Shown piece after piece: positions 34,983-44,983 of a stretch of DNA of 64,000 nt. The notes under the pieces are model-generated. The model saw only the letters and a program-made list of their open reading frames with translations. It ran no database searches and was not told the DNA's origin. The stretch lies in contig NZ_LMUH01000025.1 of assembly GCF_009766105.1 (NCBI RefSeq), positions 563,190 through 627,189 on the forward strand, written 5' to 3'. The position numbers and the translations under genes are program-made. The DNA is from Granulicella sp. S156 (GTDB lineage: Bacteria; Acidobacteriota; Terriglobia; Terriglobales; Acidobacteriaceae). Within the stretch, counting starts at the first letter, position 1. Every line of letters starts with the position of its first letter.

Positions 34983-37900
34983 ATGTGGATTGTTCGACTT
35001 GCGCTAAACCGACCCTACACGTTCATTGTAGCTTCGATCCTTATTCTGGTTCTGGGCTTTTCGTCGATCGCGACCACGCCGACCGACATCTTTCCTAATA
35101 TCGATATCCCTGTTGTCACGGTCATCTGGTCGTACTCCGGGCTCCCCGCCAAGGAGATGGAGCAGCGCGTCACCACCTTCAGTGAGTTCGTCATGGCCGT
35201 CGTCAATGACGTAAAGTCCATCGATTCGCAAACGACCAGTGGCGCCAGTGTTATCAAGATTTCGTTCCAGCCCCAGGTACGAATCGATAGCGCCATGTCC
35301 CAAATCGACGCCGCGGTAAATTCCATTCGCTTCCGTATGCCACCCGGTGTAAATCCGCCGTGGATTCTGCGTTTTAGCGCGTCAACCGTACCCATCATCC
35401 AGCTTGCACTCTCCAGCGACACGCTCTCGGAATCGGAACTTTACGATTACGGTTTGTTTCGTGTTCGACAGCAGTTATCCACAGTTCCCGGGACCTTATT
35501 GCCAGCACCCTATGGCGGCGTAGCCCGGCAGATCATGGTGGACATGGATCAGAATGCCCTTCTCGCCAAAGGTCTGACGCCCATCGATATCACCGCAGCG
35601 ATCAATGCCCAAAATGTGACGCTTCCATCAGGCACCGCAAAGGTTGGCAACCGGGAGTACACCGTCAGCACCAACTCCAGTCCTGTCGATGCATTGATGT
35701 TGAATGACGTGCCCATCAAGACCGTCAACGGCTCTCTTGTCTATATGCGAGATGTGGCTCACGTACGGGACGGCTGGGCTGTGCAACAGAATTCGGCCCG
35801 CGCCAACGGCAAGCCTGCGGTCCTGCTGGCCATCATGAAGACAGGCTCGGTCTCGACGCTGGACATCGTCAACCAGATCAAGAACGACGTTCTTCCCGCC
35901 TCACGAGCTGCGGCTCCGAAGGGGCTCAACATCAAGGAACTCTTCGATCAGTCCATCTTTGTGAAAGCAGCCATCGTGGGTGTCTTGCGCGAAGGAGCCA
36001 TCGCAGCATGCCTTACGGCGCTGATGATTCTGTTGTTCCTGGGCAGTTGGCGCAGCACGCTCATCATTGCCATCTCCATTCCGCTCTCGATCCTCAGTTC
36101 GATCATCGTGCTCAGCGCGATGGGCGAAACGATGAATACCATGACCCTCGGAGGCCTGGCCCTGGCCATCGGCATCCTGGTCGACGACGCAACCGTCACC
36201 ATCGAAAACATCCACCGGCACATGGGCGAACAGCCTCTGCGCGAGGCCGTGCTGATCGGTGCCTCCGAGATCGCCACACCGACGCTCGTCTCCACGCTGA
36301 CCATCTGCATCGTCTTCGTCTCGGTAGTCTTCCTCACCGGCCCGGCGAAGTACCTCTTCACGCCGATGGCGCTGGCGGTTGTCTTCGCCATGCTCGCTTC
36401 CTACATCCTCTCCCGCACGCTCGTTCCGGTGCTGGTCAACTACCTGCTGGGCGCCGAGCACACCTTCGAGGGCAACTTCGATCTGGAGACGCTCGCAACC
36501 GTAAAGCGCTCCATCTTCGGACGCATTAACGACCGCTTCAACCAGGGCTATCTCTGGGTCCAGACCCGCTACACCCATTCGCTGGAGACGGTCCTGAACC
36601 ACCGCAGGCCAGCGCTCATCGTGTCGATCGCCCTTATGTCCACGGCGTTCGTATTGCTGCCGTTTGTCGGCAGAGACTTTTTCCCTGCTGTCGATGCGGG
36701 CCAGATTCGGCTGCACGTAAGGGCGCAACCCGGAACCCGCATCGAGACCACCAAAGCAATCTTCAGCCAGGTGGAAGAGCAGATTCACAAGACCATTCCA
36801 GACGATGAACTGGAACTCCTCATCGATAACATCGGCCTCTCACCCGAGACCTTCAACTACGCCTTCGGTGATGGAGCAACCATCAGCAGCGCAGACGGCG
36901 AGATCCTGATCGCGCTCAATGAAAAACACCACGGCCCGACAGACAAGTATGTGAAGCAGCTACGCACGCAACTGCAGCAGCAGTTCCCTGACCTCACCTT
37001 CTTCTTCCAGCCCGCAGACATCGTGACGCAGATCCTCAACTTTGGACTGCCCTCACCCATCGATGTGCAGGTGCAGGGCTACGACCCGGCGAACTATGAG
37101 ATCGCCCGCCATCTCCGCGAGCGCCTCGCAACGGTTCCCGGTACGGTCGACGTTCATATGCACCAGGTCGTCGACGCGCCGGATCTGCATCTCGACATAG
37201 ACCGCGTGCGCGCAGCGCAGTTCGGCCTCACCCAGCAGGACGTAGCCAACAGCATCTATATCTCGCTCAGCTCCAGCGCTGCGGTGCAGCCGAACTTCTG
37301 GCTCGACCCCAAGATGGGCATCACCTACACTGTCGCCGCGCAGACGCCGCAGTACAGCATCAATTCCATCAACGCCCTGCAGAACACGCCTATCCCGATC
37401 CACACACTGGATAACCGCACCGAAGTGCTCGGCAACATGGCGACGCTCAAGCCCGCGATTCAACCGGTGGTCATCAACCACCACAACGGCGCACCCGTAT
37501 TCGACATCTTCGCCAACACCCAGGACAGCGATCTTGGCTCCGTCGCGGCGAAGGTCACCCGCATCGTCAAGGAGGAGAGCAAGAACCTTCCTCCAGGAAC
37601 GAAGATCGTCGTGCGCGGACAGGTAGAGAGCATGAACGAGGCCTTCAACCGTCTTGGTCTCGGCCTTACGTTTGCCGCTCTTCTTGTCTACCTGCTCATG
37701 GTTGTCAACTACCAGAGCTGGCTCGATCCCTTCATCATCATCTGCGCGCTTCCCGGAGCGTTCTGCGGCATTGTATGGGCGCTCTTCCTCACGCAGACCA
37801 CCTTCAACGTCCCCAGTCTTATGGGCGCCATCATGTCCATCGGCGTAGCCACGGCCAACTCGATTCTCCTGGTCACCTTTGCCAATGAACTTCGTGCCAA

Positions 37901-38159
37901 GGGCGTCGCCCCACTCGAAGCGGCGGTCACAGCCGGCTACACCCGGCTGCGTCCCATCATCATGACGGCCTTCGCAATGATCATCGGCATGCTGCCGATG
38001 GCGCTGGGCCTGGGAGAAGGCGGTGAGCAGAATGCTCCGCTGGCTCGTGCCGTGATCGGCGGTCTTACCGTCGCCACCTTCGCCACGCTCTTCTTCGTCC
38101 CCTTGATGTTCACCCTCATCCACGGAAGAAACGCCAACACACAACAGGAGGCCGCATGA
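34983..38159 (+). CDS. RND efflux transporter permease (AcrB/MdtB type)
   Basis: A 1058-residue inner-membrane pump with the usual twelve-helix, two-large-loop plan. The N-terminus (MWIVRLALNRPYTFIVASIL), PTDIFPNIDIPVVTV, the helix-4 proton-relay motif ALAIGILVDDATVTIENIHRH, and the second half (SMGAIMSIGVATANSILLV-like segment) are clear. It exports drugs or lipophilic compounds using proton influx. Helix 10 lacks the second-half acidic residues, as usual. The stop overlaps the adaptor start (ATGA). GGAG lies 8 bases before the ATG. An ArsR regulator is divergent. Confidence 0.93.
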   Translation: MWIVRLALNRPYTFIVASILILVLGFSSIATTPTDIFPNIDIPVVTVIWSYSGLPAKEMEQRVTTFSEFVMAVVNDVKSIDSQTTSGASVIKISFQPQVRIDSAMSQIDAAVNSIRFRMPPGVNPPWILRFSASTVPIIQLALSSDTLSESELYDYGLFRVRQQLSTVPGTLLPAPYGGVARQIMVDMDQNALLAKGLTPIDITAAINAQNVTLPSGTAKVGNREYTVSTNSSPVDALMLNDVPIKTVNGSLVYMRDVAHVRDGWAVQQNSARANGKPAVLLAIMKTGSVSTLDIVNQIKNDVLPASRAAAPKGLNIKELFDQSIFVKAAIVGVLREGAIAACLTALMILLFLGSWRSTLIIAISIPLSILSSIIVLSAMGETMNTMTLGGLALAIGILVDDATVTIENIHRHMGEQPLREAVLIGASEIATPTLVSTLTICIVFVSVVFLTGPAKYLFTPMALAVVFAMLASYILSRTLVPVLVNYLLGAEHTFEGNFDLETLATVKRSIFGRINDRFNQGYLWVQTRYTHSLETVLNHRRPALIVSIALMSTAFVLLPFVGRDFFPAVDAGQIRLHVRAQPGTRIETTKAIFSQVEEQIHKTIPDDELELLIDNIGLSPETFNYAFGDGATISSADGEILIALNEKHHGPTDKYVKQLRTQLQQQFPDLTFFFQPADIVTQILNFGLPSPIDVQVQGYDPANYEIARHLRERLATVPGTVDVHMHQVVDAPDLHLDIDRVRAAQFGLTQQDVANSIYISLSSSAAVQPNFWLDPKMGITYTVAAQTPQYSINSINALQNTPIPIHTLDNRTEVLGNMATLKPAIQPVVINHHNGAPVFDIFANTQDSDLGSVAAKVTRIVKEESKNLPPGTKIVVRGQVESMNEAFNRLGLGLTFAALLVYLLMVVNYQSWLDPFIIICALPGAFCGIVWALFLTQTTFNVPSLMGAIMSIGVATANSILLVTFANELRAKGVAPLEAAVTAGYTRLRPIIMTAFAMIIGMLPMALGLGEGGEQNAPLARAVIGGLTVATFATLFFVPLMFTLIHGRNANTQQEAA

Positions 38160-39409
38160 CACAGCAGACCGAAACCGTTCCTACCCAGAAGACTCAGCAG
38201 AAGACCACCAGCACCTTCGTCAAAGCAACCGGTGCGGCTGTAGTTCTGATCGCTCTGGTCGCCATCGGCACCCTCCCACGGCTGACACGTCAGCGTGAGG
38301 CGCTGGCTGCCGTTCGTGACTCTGCGGTGACGCATCCAGTCGTCTCGCTTGTGCATGCACAGAAAGGGGAGCCAACCTCCGAACTTCTGTTGCCCGGCAA
38401 CATCGAACCGCTCTATGACGCCAATCTCTTTGCCCGTGTCGATGGCTACCTCGACCGCAGGAACGTGGACATTGGCACCAAGGTGAAATCGGGCCAAGTG
38501 CTGGCGGTCATCTCTTCCCCGGAGATCGATCAGCAACTGCTTCAGGCCCGCGCCACTCTGGCACAGTCGGACGCCTCGCTTCTGCAGGCCAATGCTGCTC
38601 TCCAGCAAGCAAAGGCTAACGCCGAGTTGACGCGCCTTACCAAGGAGCGCGATCTTCCTCTCGGCCAGGAACACGCGATCTCGCAGCAGATCGTCGATGA
38701 AGCCGTGCAGGCTCACGATGCTCGCCTCGCCGATGTGGCCGCTGCGAATGCCAACATCACGGCCGCCGAAGCCAGCGTGACAGCCAACCACGCCAACGTA
38801 GCGCGTCTGCTGCAGATGCAGAGCTTCGAACGTATCGTTGCCCCGTTCGATGGCGTTATCACCGCGCGCAATGTCGAGCGCGGCGACCTCGTAAGCGCCA
38901 CCGCCAGCAGCACGGCAAAGCCACTCTTCAGCATTGCCCAGAGCGGCACCCTGCGCATCCAGGTCGATGTGCCACAGTCCGAAGCAGTCAACATTCAGGA
39001 TGGGCAAAAGGCCTCCATCGACGTCAAGGAGCGCCTCGGACGTCCCTACACCGGCACCGTCATCCGCAACGCCGGAGCACTCGATAACGCAGCCCGCACC
39101 ATGCTGACCGAGGTGCAGGTCGACAACAAAGATGGCTCCCTGCTGCCGGGCATGTATGCCCAGGTCGAGTTCACACTGCCGGAGCAGCACACTGCTCTTA
39201 TCATCCCGACCAGCTCTCTCGTCGTCGACCACTCAGGAATGCACGTTGTGACCGTGAACCCGGACCACACGATCCACTTCGTGCCAGTCTCCGTGGGCAA
39301 AGACATGGGAACACAGGTTGAGATTCTCACAGGGCTACAGGGCTCGGAAGCCCTGGTAGCCAGTCCGAGCGATCTGCTCAACGAGGGTCAACATGTCGAA
39401 GTGCGCTGA
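38156..39409 (+). CDS. RND periplasmic adaptor (membrane fusion protein)
   Basis: A 417-residue protein: a membrane helix at about 21-40, beta-barrel and lipoyl parts (LPGNIEPLYDANLFARVDGYLDRR... then ERIVAPFDGVITARNVERGDLV), a coiled-coil hairpin from about 120 to 210 rich in Ala/Gln, and a C-terminal membrane-proximal domain. It links the RND permease to the outer-membrane channel. It is the middle gene of the three-gene efflux operon. Confidence 0.92.
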   Translation: MTQQTETVPTQKTQQKTTSTFVKATGAAVVLIALVAIGTLPRLTRQREALAAVRDSAVTHPVVSLVHAQKGEPTSELLLPGNIEPLYDANLFARVDGYLDRRNVDIGTKVKSGQVLAVISSPEIDQQLLQARATLAQSDASLLQANAALQQAKANAELTRLTKERDLPLGQEHAISQQIVDEAVQAHDARLADVAAANANITAAEASVTANHANVARLLQMQSFERIVAPFDGVITARNVERGDLVSATASSTAKPLFSIAQSGTLRIQVDVPQSEAVNIQDGQKASIDVKERLGRPYTGTVIRNAGALDNAARTMLTEVQVDNKDGSLLPGMYAQVEFTLPEQHTALIIPTSSLVVDHSGMHVVTVNPDHTIHFVPVSVGKDMGTQVEILTGLQGSEALVASPSDLLNEGQHVEVR

Positions 39410-39461
39410 ACATCTTTCCTGCCACCAACAGTGGCAGAACCACACCGTAAGGGACGTTGTC

Positions 39462-40886
39462 GTGAAGAGAGTCGTACAAACCCTCGTTGCGGGCGCGCTC
39501 GCACTGATGGTGGTCGGCTGCAACGCAGGCCCCAACTACAAACGCCCCGTCGATACCACGCCGCAGGCCTATCGTGGCGTCCTCGCGCCAGACATTGCAC
39601 CCACCGCATCGGCAACCTCGCTCGCCGATGAAAAGTGGGCAGCGGTCTTTCAGGACCAGGTTCTGCAGCGTCTCGTTCAGGAGGCGCTGCAGAACAACCT
39701 GGACCTGCGCATTGCAGCCCAGCGCATTCTTGAGGCCCAGGCACAACTCGGCATCACGCACGCACAACAGCTTCCGTCTGTGAGCGCTGGTGCCAGCTAC
39801 TCCGCTCTGCAAGCGCCCTCGTCGCTGGTAGGCAACAACTCCAACGGCACCCCGAACAACTCCTTCTTCAACGGTGGAGGCTTCAGCGGATCAGGAGCAT
39901 GGAACCTCGATTTCTGGGGACTGTACCGCCGCCAGACCGAAGCCGCGCGCGCCGACCTGCTGGCCAGTGAATGGGCGCAGAAGGCCACCCGATCCACGCT
40001 CGTCCAGGATGTTGCCGAGTCCTACTTCCAACTGAGAAGCCTCGACGCTCAACGAGAGATTACAGAGAACACCATCAAGGCCCGCACGGACTCACTGCAC
40101 CTCACGCAATCGCTGGAGCGGCACGGTGCTGGTTCCCTCGCAGATACGCGTCAGGCGGAGGAGCTGCTCCACGCTGCTCAGGCCAATCTCCCTGAGTTGC
40201 GGCGCCAGATTGCCGTACAGGAAAATGCCCTCAGCATTCTCCTGGGCCACAATCCCGAAGCCATCGATCGCGGTCTTGCAGTCGACCAACAGCCTCACCC
40301 GCAAGAGGTGCCGGTGGGTGTGCCTTCACAACTTCTCGAACGCCGCCCCGATATTCAGCAGGCCGAGGCCAAGCTGGTTGCAGCCAACGCACGCATCGGC
40401 GTCGCCAAGGCGCAGTTCTTTCCGCAGATCTCACTCACCAGCATGGGCGGCTCGTCGAGCAGCCAGCTGCAATCCATCTTCTCCTCGCCAAACGCCTACT
40501 GGTATGCCGCCGGTTCGCTCTCACAGCCGATCTTCGATGGCGGCCGCATTCGCAACAACTACCATCTCTCGCAGGCGCAGGAGCAGGAGATGCTGCTCGA
40601 GTATCGCAAGACCATCCTCAATGCGCTCAAGGATGTTTCGGACTCTCTAGTCACCTATAAAGAGACGCGCGAACACCGTGAAGAACAGGCTGCGCAGGTG
40701 ACATCCGCGGCTGATGCCGTGCGGCTCGCGCGGCTACGCTACTCCGGCGGAAACACCAGCTATCTTGAGGTGCTCACCACGGATACAGATCTCTACTCGG
40801 CGCAATTGCTTCTCGCCCAGGCGCAGCAACAGGAGGCGGCCTCTCTGGTGGATCTCTATGCGGCGCTCGGCGGAGGCTGGCAGTAA
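39462..40886 (+). CDS. outer-membrane efflux lipoprotein (NodT/OprM type)
   Basis: 474 residues from GTG 39462, chosen because AGGGA lies 8 bases upstream and a lipoprotein signal follows (ALALMVVGCNAGPNYKRP, lipobox VVGC). An ATG at 39393 overlaps the adaptor gene and would bury the lipobox. The NodT-family opening GPNYKRP and two TolC repeats (LVQEALQNNLDLRIAAQRI, and the second around ERRPDIQQAEAKLVAANARIG) are intact. It supplies the outer-membrane channel of the RND pump. A stop at 40886 ends the operon. Confidence 0.92.
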   Translation: MKRVVQTLVAGALALMVVGCNAGPNYKRPVDTTPQAYRGVLAPDIAPTASATSLADEKWAAVFQDQVLQRLVQEALQNNLDLRIAAQRILEAQAQLGITHAQQLPSVSAGASYSALQAPSSLVGNNSNGTPNNSFFNGGGFSGSGAWNLDFWGLYRRQTEAARADLLASEWAQKATRSTLVQDVAESYFQLRSLDAQREITENTIKARTDSLHLTQSLERHGAGSLADTRQAEELLHAAQANLPELRRQIAVQENALSILLGHNPEAIDRGLAVDQQPHPQEVPVGVPSQLLERRPDIQQAEAKLVAANARIGVAKAQFFPQISLTSMGGSSSSQLQSIFSSPNAYWYAAGSLSQPIFDGGRIRNNYHLSQAQEQEMLLEYRKTILNALKDVSDSLVTYKETREHREEQAAQVTSAADAVRLARLRYSGGNTSYLEVLTTDTDLYSAQLLLAQAQQQEAASLVDLYAALGGGWQ

Positions 40887-40931
40887 CGGGAGCAGGGCTT
40901 CAGCTTTTTGTAACATCAGGGCGATCGCCCT

Positions 40932-41381
40932 TTAGAAACGCTTGAAGGGTAGAAACTTGCCGGACATGCCGATCTTTACGCGGTCGCCCTTTGGGTCCGG
41001 CTCCCGTTCGATGGACATACTGAAGTCGATTGCGCTCATGATGCCATCCCCAAACTCTTCTTCGATAAGAGCCTTCCACGTAGTGCCATAGTTTTGGATC
41101 AGTTCATAGAAGCGGTAAATCAGTGGATCGGTGGGTGGCATGATCGCAGTCGCCCCTCGCTCGGGGGAGATCACGAGCCAGTTGGCCTCTTCCTTTGTTA
41201 GACCGAATATTGCCGCGGCTTTGCCTGCCTCCTCGGCAGTCAACGTCATCTGCCCCAACAGGGCCGCTGTATAGATGATTGGTGAACTACTTCCCAGGTC
41301 AGCGGCGATACCTTTCCAGGTCAGTCCCAGTTCGACCTTCCTGCTCAAAATCTTTGCGGTTACTTCTTCGCGACTCGACAT
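40932..41381 (-). CDS. cynS: cyanate hydratase (cyanase)
   Basis: A 149-residue protein of normal cyanase length. An N-terminal helix-turn-helix-like half (VTAKILSRKVELGLTWKGIA) is followed by the catalytic half with PLIYRFYELIQNYGTTWKALI (Arg and Glu of the active site) and GDGIMSAIDFSM with the catalytic Ser. Cyanase converts cyanate and bicarbonate to ammonia and CO2. It lies 106 bases downstream of formate dehydrogenase on the same strand, with a 13-bp-stem hairpin between them. No carbonic anhydrase (cynT) is adjacent. Confidence 0.95.
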   Translation of the reverse strand: MSSREEVTAKILSRKVELGLTWKGIAADLGSSSPIIYTAALLGQMTLTAEEAGKAAAIFGLTKEEANWLVISPERGATAIMPPTDPLIYRFYELIQNYGTTWKALIEEEFGDGIMSAIDFSMSIEREPDPKGDRVKIGMSGKFLPFKRF

Positions 41382-41412
41382 GCTGTCTCCTGAACGTCTC
41401 TTCTACACAACG

Positions 41413-41445
41413 GATTGACCGGAGCCTTATTCGCTCCGGTCAATC
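41413..41445. promoter_or_regulatory. 13-bp hairpin between fdh and cynS
   Basis: GATTGACCGGAGC (41413-41425) pairs exactly with GCTCCGGTCAATC (41433-41445), with a 7-base loop. No T run follows on the minus strand, so it may be a processing or mRNA-stability element, or a weak attenuator lowering cynS relative to fdh. Confidence 0.6.
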
Positions 41446-41487
41446 AACGTATGCTGCTCATTGTCTCTCAGCTCAAGGCATCGCTGA

Positions 41488-42660
41488 TTAAGCCTTGGTG
41501 AGTTCACGCACGCTGTATGAGTGCGCTCCTACACCAGCCAGCTTGCCGCCCTTCGTGATGAGGTACTCATCGCGGATGGGGCGATCCTCGAACCAGCACT
41601 CCAGTATCTCGCGAGTCCCCGTAGCATAGCGGGTCTGTGCGGAGAGCGAGGTGCCCGAGATGTGCGGTGTCATGCCGTTGTATGGCATGGTCCGCCACGG
41701 ATGATCAACCGGTGCAGGCTGCGGGAACCAGACATCGCCGGCATACCCGGCAAGCTGGCCGCTCTCCAAGGCACGGGCAATCGCATCGCGGTCGCAGATC
41801 TTTCCGCGTGCGGTGTTGATGAGATACGCACCACGCTTCATCTTGGCAAGGAGAGCCTCGTTGAACAGATTCTCCGTCTCAGGATGCAGCGGTGCATTGA
41901 TCGTGACCACGTCGCACACCTTCACCATCGACTCGGCATCGGGGTGGAAGGTGAGGTTCAACTCCCGCTCGACCGACTCCGGCAAACGATAGCGGTCGGT
42001 GTAGTGGAGTTTCACATCGAACGGCTTCAACCTCCGCAGGATGGCAAGCCCGATTCGCCCGGCGGCGACCGTACCTACATGCATCCCTTCAAGGTCATAG
42101 GAGCGCTGCACGCAATCCGCGATGTTCCAACCACCCTTTACCGCCCACTCATGGGAAGGAAGATAGTTGCGAACCAACGACAGAATCATCATCACCGCAT
42201 GTTCCGAGACGCTGATGCTGTTGGAATACGTGACCTCAGCGACAGTAATACCGTGCTCGTTTGCGGCTTCAAGATCCACATGATCGGAGCCGATGCCTGC
42301 TGTGATTGCGAGCTTCAACTTCCTGGCCTTCGCAATGCGTTCGGCAGTCAGATAAGCAGGCCAGAAGGGCTGCGAGATGACGATATCGGCATCGGGAAGC
42401 TCCTTGTCGAAGACAGAATCCGCTCCTTCTTTGTCGGAAGTGACAACGAACGTGTGCCCCTGGCTTTCGAGGTACTTGCGAAGCCCGAGTTCACCCGACA
42501 CGCTCCCCAGCAGTTGGCCGGGCGTGAAGTCGATCGCCTTGGGAGTCGGTGCCGTCTGTCCTCCCACATAGGAGGTGATCTTAGGTATATCAACCCGCGC
42601 GTAGGACTTGGGATATCCCGTAATTGGGTCGTCATAAAGTACGCACAATACTTTCGCCAT
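41488..42660 (-). CDS. fdh: NAD-dependent formate dehydrogenase
   Basis: 390 residues from ATG 42660 (AGGAG 8 bases upstream; product opens MAKVLCVLYDDP), which matches the usual single-subunit enzyme; the frame is open to 42726. Family marks: SQPFWPAYLTAERI, AGIGSDHVDLEAA, the NAD loop GTVAAGRIGLAILRRL, INTARGKICDRDAI with the catalytic Arg and PHISGTSLSAQTRYA with the catalytic His. It oxidises formate to CO2, making NADH, in the cytoplasm. It lies directly upstream of cynS. A LysR regulator 1.1 kb away may control it. Confidence 0.95.
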   Translation of the reverse strand: MAKVLCVLYDDPITGYPKSYARVDIPKITSYVGGQTAPTPKAIDFTPGQLLGSVSGELGLRKYLESQGHTFVVTSDKEGADSVFDKELPDADIVISQPFWPAYLTAERIAKARKLKLAITAGIGSDHVDLEAANEHGITVAEVTYSNSISVSEHAVMMILSLVRNYLPSHEWAVKGGWNIADCVQRSYDLEGMHVGTVAAGRIGLAILRRLKPFDVKLHYTDRYRLPESVERELNLTFHPDAESMVKVCDVVTINAPLHPETENLFNEALLAKMKRGAYLINTARGKICDRDAIARALESGQLAGYAGDVWFPQPAPVDHPWRTMPYNGMTPHISGTSLSAQTRYATGTREILECWFEDRPIRDEYLITKGGKLAGVGAHSYSVRELTKA

Positions 42661-42867
42661 CGTTTTTCTCCTGTTGCATCTGCAACACAACAACAGTGCG
42701 ACTTGGAGAAAACGACCGTCAAACAATGGAAAACGATCAACTGATCGGAGATTTCGATTGCGGACAACTATTCTTACTCAGTAAATGAATCGGCGTGCCG
42801 CGCACTATCTCCACTATCAAGATTTTTCTAGACAGAGATCGCTATGAAGAAAATTGATGGACCTTCG

Positions 42868-43710
42868 TTATTGCTTCTGAAATACCCTGTTATGTCCGAC
42901 ATTCAGAATATTTTGAAAGCCCATAGCGGGCAGCAATTCCGAGGCTTTGCTAGAACCCGGGCGACCACGATAGGAGATGTCCATTTCCAGGAATAGAGAC
43001 GCATCGTCCATGACAAGCACCCCCCCTTTCGCTACTTTCGGAGCAAACACCTTTACATCATGGGTAGCAATTTCTTCCGTATGATCGCCGTCGATGTAAA
43101 TTAGATCGAACTGACGCTCATCAAGCGATGAAAGAATGTTACTGTCTGTCGAAAATCCCCGCAAAATTTCGACCTTTCCAAAATCCAGATCGAATTCACT
43201 AAATATTTTTTCGCAATCCGCAAAATAATCGCCGTTTTGATAGAGGCTGCCTGCTTCGATCTCATGCCGAAACCTTCGATCAATGCGCTTACGGATTGCT
43301 CTCAAGAGGCGATTTTCGCGAGTAACACCAGTAACTCCAGAAAAAGGGCTAAGGGCCGAAATCTGTAGCTGCACTTCAACATGACGCGAAATCAACGACC
43401 ACAGACTGATGACCTGTCCCTTATAGACGCCGATCTCCAGGCACCGAATGACAGAGGAGTGTTGTCCAAGGTGACTGAGGATTAGATACCACATGGTATG
43501 AAAGGCTCGGTCTCCAAAGCCCCATTGCTGGGCTTCAACCCAAGCGCGATGACTGGAAAGCCACGGCCAGTGATAGGATGTGGCTTCCATTTCTCTATAG
43601 ATTCGGGTATTACATTCTCTGCTGTTCTGATAGCGTGCAACGTGATCGGATAAGTTCAACTCCGTTCCAATCAATGGATCGACATATCTGTTTGGTCCCA
43701 GCTCTTCCAA
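42868..43710 (-). CDS. class I SAM-dependent methyltransferase, AT-rich
   Basis: A 280-residue protein with the Rossmann methyltransferase pattern: CLEIGVYKGQVISLW (motif I), ILRGFSTDSN, LIYIDGDHTEEIATHD (the DGDHT motif typical of Methyltransf_24 and cephalosporin-hydroxylase-like proteins) and GGVLVMDDAS. The substrate is unknown; such genes are common in glycan and natural-product loci. Codons are clearly more AT-rich than those of its neighbours (many TTT, ATT, AAA), which suggests recent transfer. It sits alone between fdh and a LysR gene. Confidence 0.65.
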   Translation of the reverse strand: MEELGPNRYVDPLIGTELNLSDHVARYQNSRECNTRIYREMEATSYHWPWLSSHRAWVEAQQWGFGDRAFHTMWYLILSHLGQHSSVIRCLEIGVYKGQVISLWSLISRHVEVQLQISALSPFSGVTGVTRENRLLRAIRKRIDRRFRHEIEAGSLYQNGDYFADCEKIFSEFDLDFGKVEILRGFSTDSNILSSLDERQFDLIYIDGDHTEEIATHDVKVFAPKVAKGGVLVMDDASLFLEMDISYRGRPGSSKASELLPAMGFQNILNVGHNRVFQKQ

Positions 43711-43857
43711 ATCAGCACACCTCTTATGATCGGGCAGTTGAATCGGCCCAGAACCGATTTAATCTCTGTGGCGCCAACTTTATCAGACGTTTTGATGGAA
43801 TGTCTACAGTGTCGTGCAGCATAACCGTGAAGATGAATTTGCGCGCGCAACGCTTCG

Positions 43858-44781
43858 TCATGCGGAGAACGGACGCAGACGCAGCCTGATCTCCTTCTTT
43901 GTTTTCGGCATCTTTGCAACATCCAGAAAAGCGCGTGCCATCGCGGGAAGCGGCTCCTGATCTGTCGTCACCAGGCCGACCGCGTGAGAGGCTTCTGGTT
44001 CGACGAGCGGCAGCACCACCAACATCTCGCGATCCATTAGAAGCCTGACAAAGCTATCGGGCAGGATCGTCGCCCAACGCCCCGTATGAAGGTGGCCTAA
44101 AAGCGCAAGCAGTGAGTTGGACTCCAGTTCCGGATGGAGCGTCGCTCTCCCCTCTTTTGCGTGCCTCTCCAGAATTCGTCGATTCTGCATATCCGGGGTC
44201 ATTAAACAAAGAGGTTCGGCAGCGGCTTCTCTCCATGTAATTTGCTTCTTCTTTGAGAACTTGCCTTCGCGGCAGGTCACAAACATATATCGCTCGCGAT
44301 GCAGGGAAAGTCGTCGAACTCGAACCAGAGGATCGTTGTCGAGATAGGTAAAGCCTACGTCCAGTGAGAAATCGTCAAGCCCACGCTGAATCTCCGCGGA
44401 ACTCAGGGAGCGAATGAGGATCGTCGTCTCTGTGTGGAGTTTGGTGAAAGGAACGGTCAGCAGAGGGACCAGCGGAAGGGCTACTGGGATAGCACCGATA
44501 CGGAGTTGCCCTCTTAGCCCGTGGCTCATGGAGTGCAGGCTCTGCTGCAGACTGCTGTAATCGCGGATCGATCTCTGGGCCCACGACAATACCTCAGCCC
44601 CAGCCGGTGTGAGGCCGACAAAGCGCTGTCCGCGCTCCACGATCAAAACGCCGATATCCTCTTCTAATTGTTTGATGCCGGCAGAGAGCGTCGATTGCGT
44701 AACCTTACAAGCGGCGGCCGCTCGACCGAAGTGCTTCTCACGAGCAAGCGCCGTTAAATACTCCAAGTGTCGCGTAATCAC
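43858..44781 (-). CDS. LysR family transcriptional regulator
   Basis: About 307 residues from GTG 44781 (GGGGTCCTG upstream); the frame is open to 44844, where the extra residues look unlike a LysR start. The N-terminal HTH (HLEYLTALAREKHFGRAAAACKVTQSTLS... KQLEEDIG) is canonical, and the substrate-binding domain follows (LRGQLRIGAIPVALPL). It is divergent from a methyltransferase gene. LysR proteins often sit beside NAD formate dehydrogenase and cyanase genes, so fdh-cynS are candidate targets; this is inference. Confidence 0.88.
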   Translation of the reverse strand: MITRHLEYLTALAREKHFGRAAAACKVTQSTLSAGIKQLEEDIGVLIVERGQRFVGLTPAGAEVLSWAQRSIRDYSSLQQSLHSMSHGLRGQLRIGAIPVALPLVPLLTVPFTKLHTETTILIRSLSSAEIQRGLDDFSLDVGFTYLDNDPLVRVRRLSLHRERYMFVTCREGKFSKKKQITWREAAAEPLCLMTPDMQNRRILERHAKEGRATLHPELESNSLLALLGHLHTGRWATILPDSFVRLLMDREMLVVLPLVEPEASHAVGLVTTDQEPLPAMARAFLDVAKMPKTKKEIRLRLRPFSA

Positions 44782-44983
44782 TTCGTTCAGGACCCCACTG
44801 CTGACAAGGGTAAACCACACCATAGAGCAGCGAGTTGAACGCATCGCTATTGTTCATCGGTGGCAACGCCCCGAAGGTGGCGTCCCGATTCCACCCTCAG
44901 ATTAGAATTTTTAACGTCGCCCCTTGAGAGTCGCGTCAGGAGAAGCGCCCTATATTGATCGCCAACCCGAAAGGAATTGAATA

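Noticed and set aside
35475-35483. DnaA-box-like TTATCCACA
   Set aside because: A single copy inside the RND permease coding sequence, with no cluster of boxes and no AT-rich unwinding region, so it is not evidence for an origin.
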